64,000 bases of DNA, taken from assembly GCF_009176305.1 (NCBI RefSeq), contig NZ_BLAJ01000006.1, forward strand, positions 124,001 to 188,000, written 5' to 3'. Position 1 is the first letter of the stretch. Every line of letters starts with the position of its first letter. The translations under genes were made by a program, and so were the position numbers. Shown piece by piece: positions 34,536-42,388 of the stretch. A model generated the notes under the pieces. It had not been told where the DNA came from. It did not search any database and worked only from the letters and a program-made list of their open reading frames with translations. Source of the stretch: Martinezella dioscoreae. GTDB lineage: Bacteria > Pseudomonadota > Alphaproteobacteria > Rhizobiales > Rhizobiaceae.

Positions 34536-35570
34536 GTGGCCGCGAATGACAGCCATCTCGACTGGGTATTGGTAATCGCGCCTTATCGGCGCGACGCCGA
34601 ACATTTGGAGATACTCTTAGCTGAGGAGGACGTCATTGCGCGGCGAGCGGAGGGCTTGGAACAATTGAGGGCGCTGTTGGCACAAACGCCCGGTGTCGTG
34701 GTTGCGACCCAGGAAGCACTCGATCCAGAGGTGCAGAAGGCGATCGGTCGCCACCTTGTCGAGCAGCCAGAATGGTCCGAGATGCCTATCCTTATCCTAT
34801 TGGATCGGATGGTTCCTCCGACCCGCGTTCAGGCTGAGCTGTCAACAGTTTGGCCCCGCTCGCGGCAGCTCTACTATCAGCGTCCCGTAACGGCGCTCGA
34901 ATTGCTGAGTGGCGTTCAATCGAGCCTCTTGGCCCGCCTGCGCCAACGAGACGTTCGGGATCACATCGAGCGTGAGCGCGAGCTTCGGCGTGAGCTCAAC
35001 CATCGGGTAAAGAACATTCTTTCCAGCATTTCCTCAATCTTCCAGATGACGCGTCGGCGTGCAGTTTCGCTGGATGAGTTCGCCGACGATTTCGCCGGTC
35101 GGCTTGCCGCTCTTGCCAACGTACATTCCGCGGTGTTCCAGGCGAATGGCGATGCAGCCGAGTTCTCCCATATCGCCGAATTGACCTTCAGCCCATATCG
35201 GGCGAAAGGCGCCGATCGCATTAGTTTCGCGGGGCCGGAAATTTTGCTGAGTGCCGAAGCCGCGACGACGTTGGCCTTGTGTTTCCATGAGCTCGCGACA
35301 AATGCGCTTAAATACGGTGCCCTCTTAAAACCAGAGGGCCGGATCAGTCTGAAATGGTCCGTCTCACAAGATGGGAACCTGGATCTCGAATGGCTTGAGA
35401 GAGGAGGTCCGCCAGTATCGGAACCCAAAAGGAGCGGATATGGAACACGCTACATCCGCTCGGCGTTATACAACCTCTTTGGCACGCCGCCCACCATCCT
35501 GTTTCATCCACAGGGGCTACGCTGTACTCAAGTCGGTCCCCTTGCACGCGTGTCACCGAAGGACCTTTGA
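34536..35570 (+). CDS. HWE/HisKA_2-type histidine kinase with degenerate receiver-like N-terminus
   Basis: A 344-residue soluble kinase. Residues about 8-130 resemble a receiver fold (DWVLVIAPYRRDAEHLEILL, then MPILILLDRMV, then YYQRPVTALELL) but lack a phospho-acceptor Asp. A coiled linker leads to the dimerisation/H-box ELRRELNHRVKNILSS with His156. The ATP-binding domain has HELATNALKYGAL (Asn256) and a GYGTRYI G-box, all typical of the HWE/HisKA_2 families common in Rhizobiales. There is no membrane segment, so the signal is cytoplasmic, possibly the KaiC-like protein encoded 6 bases upstream. The start is GTG at 34536. The receiver gene follows by 21 bases. Confidence 0.9.
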   Translation: MAANDSHLDWVLVIAPYRRDAEHLEILLAEEDVIARRAEGLEQLRALLAQTPGVVVATQEALDPEVQKAIGRHLVEQPEWSEMPILILLDRMVPPTRVQAELSTVWPRSRQLYYQRPVTALELLSGVQSSLLARLRQRDVRDHIERERELRRELNHRVKNILSSISSIFQMTRRRAVSLDEFADDFAGRLAALANVHSAVFQANGDAAEFSHIAELTFSPYRAKGADRISFAGPEILLSAEAATTLALCFHELATNALKYGALLKPEGRISLKWSVSQDGNLDLEWLERGGPPVSEPKRSGYGTRYIRSALYNLFGTPPTILFHPQGLRCTQVGPLARVSPKDL

Positions 35571-35591
35571 CCTCCAGGAGGCCTTTTAGCC

Positions 35592-35984
35592 ATGTCATCT
35601 TCGGCATATCCACTGCGCATATTCTGTCTTGAAGACAACCCGCTGATCATCTTTCAGCTTGAGGCCATGATTGAGGATTTGGGGCATATCTTTGCGGGGT
35701 CCGCCATGAGCTTCACCGACCTCGTCAAAAGACAGGATCTTGGCAGTATCGACGGAGTGCTAGTGGATATCGATCTCGCTGATGGACGCACCGGCCCTAA
35801 TGCGGCTATCTGGCTTTCCCAACAGGGGATTCCAAGTATCTTCGTCACAGGCCAGGAGGCGATCGCGGCGGAATATTCCCAAGCGGTGCTTGCAATTATT
35901 GGGAAACCGGTGGCCGAGATCGAACTCGCGGAAAAGCTGGAGCTGTTTCGGCACACCAACCGCAACCATGACCCAAGACGCTGA
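35592..35984 (+). CDS. Single-domain response regulator (receiver)
   Basis: This 130-residue protein is a stand-alone receiver. Acidic residues lie in FCLEDNPLI (near 13-14), the phospho-acceptor is likely Asp59 in VLVDIDLADG, and the conserved Lys is in IIGKPV (105). It has no output domain, so it must act through protein contact, as a phosphate shuttle or on the KaiC-like protein. It is the third gene of the KaiC-HWE kinase operon, with AGGAGG upstream of the ATG. Partner assignments are inferred from adjacency. Confidence 0.9.
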   Translation: MSSSAYPLRIFCLEDNPLIIFQLEAMIEDLGHIFAGSAMSFTDLVKRQDLGSIDGVLVDIDLADGRTGPNAAIWLSQQGIPSIFVTGQEAIAAEYSQAVLAIIGKPVAEIELAEKLELFRHTNRNHDPRR

Positions 35985-36401
35985 CGATCGCTCGTCGACA
36001 GAGGAGCGTTCTTCGGTCGGTTCGAAAGCGGGCTCGTCAATGCCCTGGCGGCTGAAATCCGCCGTGTCTAGCAACCGTCGGGCTTGTCGGCTTTGCTTGG
36101 TATTCCCTTGGCGCATCTAAGATCACAAGCAAGGCTCTGTTCGCCGAGGGGAGCATGGTTCGCCGGCACGAGGCTTGAGACCGTGTCCTATCTCACCCAC
36201 GAACTCTCCCCATAGCGCGCGCTTTCACAGGCCTTTTCGGGGGCTTAGCCGGCGGGCGTTTCGCAATCCGTTACTGATCACGAACCTTGTCACAAGCAGC
36301 TAACTCGTGATTGCTCTTGATGGTAACCGAAGAGGAACATTCTCTTTACTGAGTAATTTTCCTTTCAGCTCATAGGAGCTGAAAATCGAAAGGAGAATGC
36401 T
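35985..36401. other. Intergenic region before the DUF1236 gene
   Basis: No gene is supported in these 417 bases. The last 60 bases are A+T-rich and lead to a short inverted repeat (CAGCTC/GAGCTG around 36367-36383) and the ribosome-binding site GAAAGGAGAA of the DUF1236 gene. Confidence 0.4.
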
Positions 36402-36797
36402 ATGAAAACGAGACTTGTAGTTTCAGTTGCTGCCCTTGGCCTTCTGGCCGGTTCGGCCTTCGCGCAGTCTTCCACGGTAACCGGCGCCGCGGGCGGCGCG
36501 GTGACGGGAGCGGTTGTCGGCGGCCCTGTCGGGGCTGCCGTGGGAGGTGTGGCCGGTGCGATTGCCGGTACAGCGATCGATCCGCCGCCGGAGAAAGTGG
36601 TCACCTACGTTCAGGAACAGCCCCTGCCTCCATCCGAGGCCGTCGTGCAGGATCAGATCGTTGTGGGCCGCGCGCTTCCAGAGACGGTTGTCGTCACGCC
36701 GGTGCCGGATAATCCGACTTATGCGTACGCCGTCGTCAACCACAAACGCGTCATCGTTCAACCGAAGACGCGCAAGGTCGTTCGCATCCTTGAATAA
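36402..36797 (+). CDS. Exported DUF1236 protein with glycine-zipper segment
   Basis: This 131-residue protein has a Sec signal peptide (residues 1-22, ending GSAFA-QS). A glycine-zipper stretch follows at about 27-60 (GAAGGAVTGAVVGGPVG...), then a C-terminal DUF1236 module with VVVTPVPDNPTYAYAVVNHK and RKVVRILE. Proteins of this kind are common, often multi-copy, periplasmic or outer-membrane-associated proteins of rhizobia with unknown function. A strong ribosome-binding site (AAAGGAGAA) precedes the ATG and a clear terminator follows at once, so it is a separate, probably well-expressed unit. Confidence 0.85.
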   Translation: MKTRLVVSVAALGLLAGSAFAQSSTVTGAAGGAVTGAVVGGPVGAAVGGVAGAIAGTAIDPPPEKVVTYVQEQPLPPSEAVVQDQIVVGRALPETVVVTPVPDNPTYAYAVVNHKRVIVQPKTRKVVRILE

Positions 36798-36802
36798 TGC
36801 CG

Positions 36803-36828
36803 AAAGGGCCTCCGAGAGAGGCCCTTTT
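36803..36828 (+). terminator. Intrinsic terminator of the DUF1236 gene
   Basis: AAAGGGCCTC (36803-36812) and GAGGCCCTTT (36818-36827) form a perfect 10-bp stem with a 5-base loop, the A side and T side giving a TTTT run. It starts 6 bases after the stop codon. Confidence 0.85.
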
Positions 36829-37613
36829 CATTGCATTCGGTCAAGGTGGTGCGAGGCGACCCTGGACCGACGGGAAACTTATGGAAGAATTGCGCCCGGT
36901 TGGCATCGAGCGCCGAGTGGCAGCCGTCGAACACCTCATTTGTCAGACCTTAGGGATTGGCTTCCGTCTTCAGCATCAAGGGAGGGACAGCGGAGACGAG
37001 GACGGCCTTGTTGCGGAACTCCGCTCATTCTCGGTAAAAGTCGCGGGTTCGGCTCCTCTCAAGAGCAAACATGCTCGGAGCATATTCCCTGAGAATTTCC
37101 GTGAGCCCGTTACAGCCCAGCCGGCTCGGCACAGCCGAACAGGATTGCTTGGCTCAGCTGCCGGTAGCGTGCGGTGATTTCCTCTGGTGACGGTGCGAAA
37201 AAGCTTTGATTGATCATGCGCGCAGACGCTCAGGGGGCTAGACAGGCGGCTTATTCACATGTCGCCATCGTCAGCGATGCCAGCGTTGTTTTCGCCGAGC
37301 AGCGGTAGTGCCTTGAAGCCGCGGCGACGTAATGCTGTTGCCCGATCTTACCCAATTGGTCGGCCACGTCGGGATCGATGACAAGACCGCTCGACGATAT
37401 AACCGGCTATTTGAACAATTGCTCATCATTCAGCTGCAAATTATCCCCGCATCGTGATCAGCGGCCGCAATACGCCAGCGACAATGATCTGGATTTCATC
37501 GCCGATACGGGCAGAATGAACGGGAGAGGCTGTCCAATTGGGAGGTTTGCGCCTTCAGCATGGCTAGGCTAGCGTAGGATAGGGCCATTGGACACCTTAG
37601 TGGAGATGAAACG
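36829..37613. other. Decayed region with a fragment of an AAA/DUF4143 gene
   Basis: No intact gene is seen in these 785 bases. Open frames at 36797-37177 and 37378-37572 have no family features except that the second overlaps the ATPase fragment described at 37329. Confidence 0.45.
37329..37520 (+). pseudogene. Fragment of an AAA-type ATPase with DUF4143 C-terminal domain
   Basis: One plus-strand frame reads LPDLTQLVGHVGIDDKTARR then YNRLFEQLLIIQ and stops at 37457. This resembles the winged-helix part of archaeal-type ATP-binding proteins (DUF4143), where the usual text is LGVDxKTAxxYxxLFEQLFLV. In another frame further on, SDNDLDFIADTGRMN resembles the distal nuclease-like segment (xVDFVIED...). 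The ATPase core is absent. It is a small remnant broken by at least one frameshift and a deletion. Confidence 0.42.
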
Positions 37614-37988
37614 ATGTTCACTCACGTCATGATTGGAAGCAACGATTTGGAGCGAGCGAGAAGCTTCTACGACGCCACATTCGCTGCACTGGGAGGCAAT
37701 CCCGGCGAGATGGACGCGAGAGGCAGGCTGATCTATACCCATGAGGGCGGCCGGCTCATGATCACAAAGCCCATCGATGGCAAGCCGGCGACCGCGGCCA
37801 ATGGCGGGACTATCGGCATAGCCGCCGCGACCCCCGACCATGTCCTTGCGTGGCATGCCGCCGGTACGGCACATGGGGGCATGGCGATCGAGAGCCCGCC
37901 CACGGAGCGTCCAAACGGGTCATTCGTCGCATATCTTCGCGACCCGGACGGAAATAAATTGACCGCGCGGACTCCGCCGACGAAGTGA
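37614..37988 (+). CDS. VOC (glyoxalase/bleomycin-resistance) family protein
   Basis: This 124-residue protein is one glyoxalase/VOC unit. The start, MFTHVMIGSNDLERARSFYD, holds the first metal-ligand His, and the end FVAYLRDPDGNKLTA holds the last strand's ligand region. Such small VOC proteins are metal-dependent isomerases, dioxygenases or binding proteins; the substrate is unknown. It has AGTGGAGATGA upstream of the ATG. A decayed SDR gene follows by 31 bases, so the pair may once have been an operon. Confidence 0.88.
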   Translation: MFTHVMIGSNDLERARSFYDATFAALGGNPGEMDARGRLIYTHEGGRLMITKPIDGKPATAANGGTIGIAAATPDHVLAWHAAGTAHGGMAIESPPTERPNGSFVAYLRDPDGNKLTARTPPTK

Positions 37989-38019
37989 AGCAGGTGTCAA
38001 GCAGCGCCTAGCAAACGGC

Positions 38020-38451
38020 ATGATCGGGGCGGCTATCGTCCTGACGCTTGCCGAACATGGCGCCGACGTCGCGCTGAACTTTCAGAATTCGGCCGAGCGG
38101 GCGAAGGCGGTCGTCGCCTCAATTGAGGATCTCAGCCGGGGCGGATCGGATCGTCGGCGCGACGGGCGCGGTCTACTTCATGACGAAATCGGCGCTGCAG
38201 TCTTTCACCCGGGGCTTAGCGCAGGAACTGGGACCGCGCGATATCACGGCCAATCTGATCCAGCCGGTTCGACGGATACCGAGATGAACCCGGCGAATGG
38301 AGACTATTCTGAATTCCAGCGTAACCTCATCCCATTGGGCCGATATGGGGCGCCTTCGGACATCGCGGCGGCCGTCGCGTTCCTGGCTAGTCCCGTGGCA
38401 AGGCAGGTCACGGATGTGATCCTTAACGCCGATGGCGGTTTGAACACCTGA
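38020..38451 (+). pseudogene. Decayed short-chain dehydrogenase gene
   Basis: Pieces of a classical SDR are seen in order but not in one frame. The first, GAAIVLTLAEHGADVALNFQ, lacks the TGGSRGI cofactor-loop start. After an internal deletion, a second frame carries GAVYFMTKSALQSFTRGLAQ (YxxxK active site), then LGPRDITANLIQPV. The first frame resumes at TDTEMNPANGDYSEFQ and runs to ASPVARQVTDVILNADGGLN. About 80 central residues and the N-terminus are missing, so it is not functional. It follows the VOC gene in the same direction. Confidence 0.75.
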
Positions 38452-39090
38452 CCGCGGCGGTTCCTTCATGATGGTTGGCGACGCTTGCCTCGGAGCGACA
38501 AATCTTCCCGCTTGGTCGTCGCCAGGCATCTCATCAAACGTTGCTTGGGACTCGGCGGGGCATCGCCTCGCTCCCCGCGATAGCACTCCCGCTGATGGTC
38601 TAGGCAGCCGCGAGACCGCCAGGTAGTCATGCAATGAAACATGCTTAGGGCGTGATTTGGCTGATCCTCCGATATGGTTAAGCGGCTGGCGTTTGGCGAT
38701 TAGGCCGTTATTGCCGATTTCTATCTGAAAAGGACCAATCACGCATTTGCGTCAACTCACAGAGATACTTTCAACTTTTCGGAATACTTTGTCTTTCTTG
38801 GCTAACGCAGGAAAGATGAAGCAAAACGGGTTTAATCGAGACCATGGACGACATTAACAGGGCTGATCAAAAACCCCCTGTGTTTTTAGGGGAAAGCGTT
38901 AATTCTGTTTCAACAAAGCCGGGCTAACTTTTCTCCTGATTGGGCAGGGCATGATGCGCCTGTGATCGAGCGGCGTCTCGATGGCTCACGGACTGCTTTT
39001 CTTTTAGAAATTTCACCTCGAGAGCTCCAGAAATACGGGTTTCGGCGAAGCGGGTTAGCGTCACGGCACCCCGAACGTAGGTGAGCAATT
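38452..39090. other. Intergenic region upstream of the first chemoreceptor
   Basis: These 639 bases have no supported gene. A minus-strand open frame (38173-38742) mostly shadows the SDR debris. The right half (about 38740-38930) is A+T-rich and should contain the chemoreceptor promoter. Confidence 0.4.
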
Positions 39091-41430
39091 ATGATTTTTT
39101 CTCTTCGCAATATACTTGTTGGAATTTTCCTTTTTCTCAGCGTCGCTCTGTGCGTGCTAACGGGATCTTCGACGCTTGATGCCTATCGCGATGCAGGTAA
39201 GTATGCCGACATCTCGAAGTTAACCATGCTAGATCGGGCTCTCTTCCAAACGCTTGCGAACTTCCGCAACGAGCGAGGCGATGGGTCGTCGCTCGCCAAA
39301 CTTGAGCTTGGCGGGCAAGATGCAACGCTTGCCTTGTTAAGAACGGATAGGGGCATCGTCGACAAATATATGGCTGACGCGAAATCAGTCTTTGCGAACA
39401 TTGACGACCAGACGCTCAAAGCCCCGATTGCCGATGTCATGAATGCCTATGATCGGGTTGTCGAATTCCGCTCAAAGCTCGACAGCGAAGTCGCCAAGAA
39501 GCTCGCTGATCGCAACCCGACGCTGCAGGCTACGACGCTGGACATCGGTCAGCAGTTCTTGACCGCGTTGGAGACGGGGTCAACCGTCATTGAGAGCCGG
39601 ATTCGCACGAGTGATCCCTCAATGACGGCGCTGATTCAGATCCGTGCGCTGACATGGTACACTCGCGCGACGGCCGGTGCCGCAAACCTGTTGTTCGTCA
39701 ACACGCTGGCCTCTGGAGAGGCAATGAAGCCCGAGGACGTCAGCAAGATCCAGCAATTCGATTACGCTGCGAGTTTCACCTGGGGACAAATCGGCACTCT
39801 GGTCAATCATCCGTCGACACCACAGGTCGTCAAGGACGCCTATAAAGTCAGCAGCGCGACCTATTTCAGCGGTGACTTCGCAGCAAAACATAATGCATTG
39901 CTTGCAAGATTCGCGGCCGGTGAGAAGAAGGCCATGCCCCTCGACGACTGGCGTCCGCTTGGCAACGCCACCCTTCTCACCATCACGAACACCGCGGCGG
40001 CGGCCGCGGACGGCATGGTCGCCAAGGCATCCGCCAGCCAGAATGATGCATTCGTCAGCTTGATCGCCTATGGACTCACCTTCCTTGTTGCCGTGGTGCT
40101 GAGCGCCACGGGCATATGCGTCATCCTCCTTCGCGTCACGAGGCCCGTCGGCGCGCTAACTCATTCCATGACCGAACTTGCCCAAGGCAACCTCTCGGTA
40201 TCGATCAGTGGCGTTGAACGGCGTGATGAGATTGGCGCCATGGCGCGTTCCGTACAGGTTTTCCAGCAGGCAGCCCTGCGCAACAAGGCGCTCGAGGCCG
40301 AAGCCGCCGAAGCACGCATTACATCGGAGAATGAACGCCTCGAAGTGCAGCGCCGAGCCGAGGAGGAAGCCGAAGAGAGGCTGTTGCAGGCTACGGGTTC
40401 GCTTGCGACAGGACTTCGTCATCTGGCATCCGGCGACCTGAGCTGCGAGATCGAAACGCCGCTGGCTGCGCAGTTCGAAGCTCTGCGTCACGACTTCAAT
40501 TCATCGGTCAGCCAGTTGCGCGCTGCTATGTCCCAAGTCGGCCACGCCGCGTCACTGGTAAACAGCGGCAGTTACGAGATCTCGCAGGCTTCCGACAATC
40601 TTTCCAAGCGCACGGAGCAGCAGGCCGCCTCGCTGGAAGAGACGGCAGCAGCGCTGGAAGAGGTTACGGCCAATGTTCAATCGACCTCCAAGCGGGCTGG
40701 CGACGCACGCGACTTGGTGCGCGGTGCGCGATCGCGAGCGGAAAACTCCAGCCAGGTCGTCAGCAATGCCGTCAGCGCCATGGGCAGAATTGAGCATTCG
40801 TCCAAGCAGATCAGCCAGATCATCAGCGTGATCGACGAGATCGCTTTCCAGACCAACCTGCTTGCGCTCAACGCCGGTGTCGAGGCCGCGCGCGCGGGCG
40901 AAGCCGGTAAGGGCTTCGCTGTTGTAGCCCAGGAAGTTCGCGAACTGGCCCAGCGTTCTGCCAATGCCGCCAAAGAGATCAAGGCCCTGATCGGCAATTC
41001 CGAAGCTGCCGTCGGCGAGGGCGTGAAACTCGTCAACGACACTGGCGAGGGCCTCGCAGCTATCGCCGACTTGGTCCTGCAGATCAATCAGCACATGGAT
41101 GCGATTGCCACCGCCGCTCAGGAACAGTCCATGGGGCTGTCGGAGATCAACAGCGCCGTCAATCATATGGACCAGGCGACGCAGCAGAATGCCGCCATGG
41201 TTGAAGAGATGAACGCCGCCGGCGCAGGCTTGGCCGAAGAGAGCAAGCGTCTTGGCGAGCTTCTGAGCGCATTCCGCACAGGCGAAACCGAGCGCATGGA
41301 GCCGCGGGCGAGGCCCCCGGCCCGGCCTGCCTCAGCCCCGACAGCAGGCCGGCTTGCTGCACGCCCCGCTCCTGTCACGCAAGGCAATGCTGCGCTTAAA
41401 CATCTTCAGCAGGAATGGTCGGAGTTCTGA
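39091..41430 (+). CDS. Methyl-accepting chemotaxis protein
   Basis: The 779-residue product is an inner-membrane chemoreceptor. One membrane segment lies at about 8-28 and a second at about 325-347, enclosing a periplasmic, mostly helical sensor region of about 300 residues. A HAMP domain follows (RVTRPVGALTHSMTELAQGN), then a charged helical linker with a second HAMP-like unit (ATGSLATGLRHLASGDLSCE). The signalling hairpin tip reads EIAFQTNLLALNAGVEAARA then GEAGKGFAVVAQEVRELAQR. The C-terminus ends EWSEF after a Pro/Ala-rich tail, fitting the xWxxF tether for CheR/CheB. The ligand is unknown. A second receptor gene lies about 1 kb downstream. Confidence 0.95.
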   Translation: MIFSLRNILVGIFLFLSVALCVLTGSSTLDAYRDAGKYADISKLTMLDRALFQTLANFRNERGDGSSLAKLELGGQDATLALLRTDRGIVDKYMADAKSVFANIDDQTLKAPIADVMNAYDRVVEFRSKLDSEVAKKLADRNPTLQATTLDIGQQFLTALETGSTVIESRIRTSDPSMTALIQIRALTWYTRATAGAANLLFVNTLASGEAMKPEDVSKIQQFDYAASFTWGQIGTLVNHPSTPQVVKDAYKVSSATYFSGDFAAKHNALLARFAAGEKKAMPLDDWRPLGNATLLTITNTAAAAADGMVAKASASQNDAFVSLIAYGLTFLVAVVLSATGICVILLRVTRPVGALTHSMTELAQGNLSVSISGVERRDEIGAMARSVQVFQQAALRNKALEAEAAEARITSENERLEVQRRAEEEAEERLLQATGSLATGLRHLASGDLSCEIETPLAAQFEALRHDFNSSVSQLRAAMSQVGHAASLVNSGSYEISQASDNLSKRTEQQAASLEETAAALEEVTANVQSTSKRAGDARDLVRGARSRAENSSQVVSNAVSAMGRIEHSSKQISQIISVIDEIAFQTNLLALNAGVEAARAGEAGKGFAVVAQEVRELAQRSANAAKEIKALIGNSEAAVGEGVKLVNDTGEGLAAIADLVLQINQHMDAIATAAQEQSMGLSEINSAVNHMDQATQQNAAMVEEMNAAGAGLAEESKRLGELLSAFRTGETERMEPRARPPARPASAPTAGRLAARPAPVTQGNAALKHLQQEWSEF

Positions 41431-42388
41431 TTGGTTTGATGTGAGGAGAGGCACCGCGGCTCTAGCGCGGTTCAAGAAGCAAGGATTGCCCCGGACGTTT
41501 TGTACGGGGCATTTCGTTTGGCCAATTCAGTGTTCATGTGTGCCGAGATTCACCCATCTCTGCATTGCACCGTGACCTCTGCGAATGCCGATATCTCTAA
41601 CTCATCAATGGGTTCTCAGCCACTTATTGGATCAGCTTAACGCAAATCTCGGTCAACGCGCCGCGAAGCTTAACGCCAAAGGTGAATAACGGAGCAGTCG
41701 ACTACTCGCGCCACGCGGTGCAGGAAAAGGAAGCAGGGATGATCGAAAGGTTTGACATCATCCACCGTCTTGACGTCCGAGCAAGACCTTGCTTTTCAGC
41801 GGTGCGAATGACATCGGTCTCTTGAGGCGCCATGCTGAACGAATTCCGCAATGGACGCTTGTCAGGTTCCTTTCAAGAGTGAGACGTTCAGGGTTTGAGC
41901 AACAATTAGCTGCCTGCTCATCGTGCCGGAGAGCATTCACACTTGATCACCAGCCGATATGAGGAACCTTGCCGCGAAAATCCACGCGGCAACGGACCAG
42001 CCACTTCATTCAATCTTTGGTTTCCGGAATCTGACGACGATCCTTTTTGTCGATAAGGCTCCTTTCGACCGGCTCATCGCTTCCTTGCCGCCATATTATT
42101 AGGAGTAGGAAGTTCCTATCCAGCGGTCCGCTCCGTGGCGAACTTCTGAAAAGGTTACTTTAAAAGATCCGCTGAGCGATATAGTAGTACTTATCGGGAC
42201 TAGCTTGATGTATACTTTCTCACTGACGTTGAAGATCAACGCCTAGCGGTATGTATCAAGGTAGACAATATAATTGTAGTTGTATTTTTTGATAATTTGG
42301 AAATAGATTTCCATGGATCTACATATTTTGACGGATAATTAAGCACAATCCCACATCCTTCTCTTGAGGAAATCTTGGGATATGTTCC
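41431..42388. other. Long intergenic region between two chemoreceptor genes
   Basis: No gene is supported in these 958 bases apart from the terminator at 41487. The right third (42090-42380) is strongly A+T-rich and probably contains the promoter of the second chemoreceptor. A 60-codon minus-strand frame at 41758-41940 lacks any support. Confidence 0.45.
41487..41514 (+). terminator. Terminator-like hairpin after the first chemoreceptor
   Basis: TGCCCCG (41487-41493) and CGGGGCA (41505-41511) form a 7-bp stem around an 11-base loop, followed by TTTC. It lies 57 bases after the stop codon. Confidence 0.6.

Noticed and set aside
36326..36360. Possible general-stress (EcfG) promoter, GGAAC near 36330
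   Set aside because: No CGTT-like -10 element occurs 16 or 17 bases downstream.
36797..37177. 126-codon frame after the DUF1236 gene
   Set aside because: Starts inside the terminator hairpin and has no family features.
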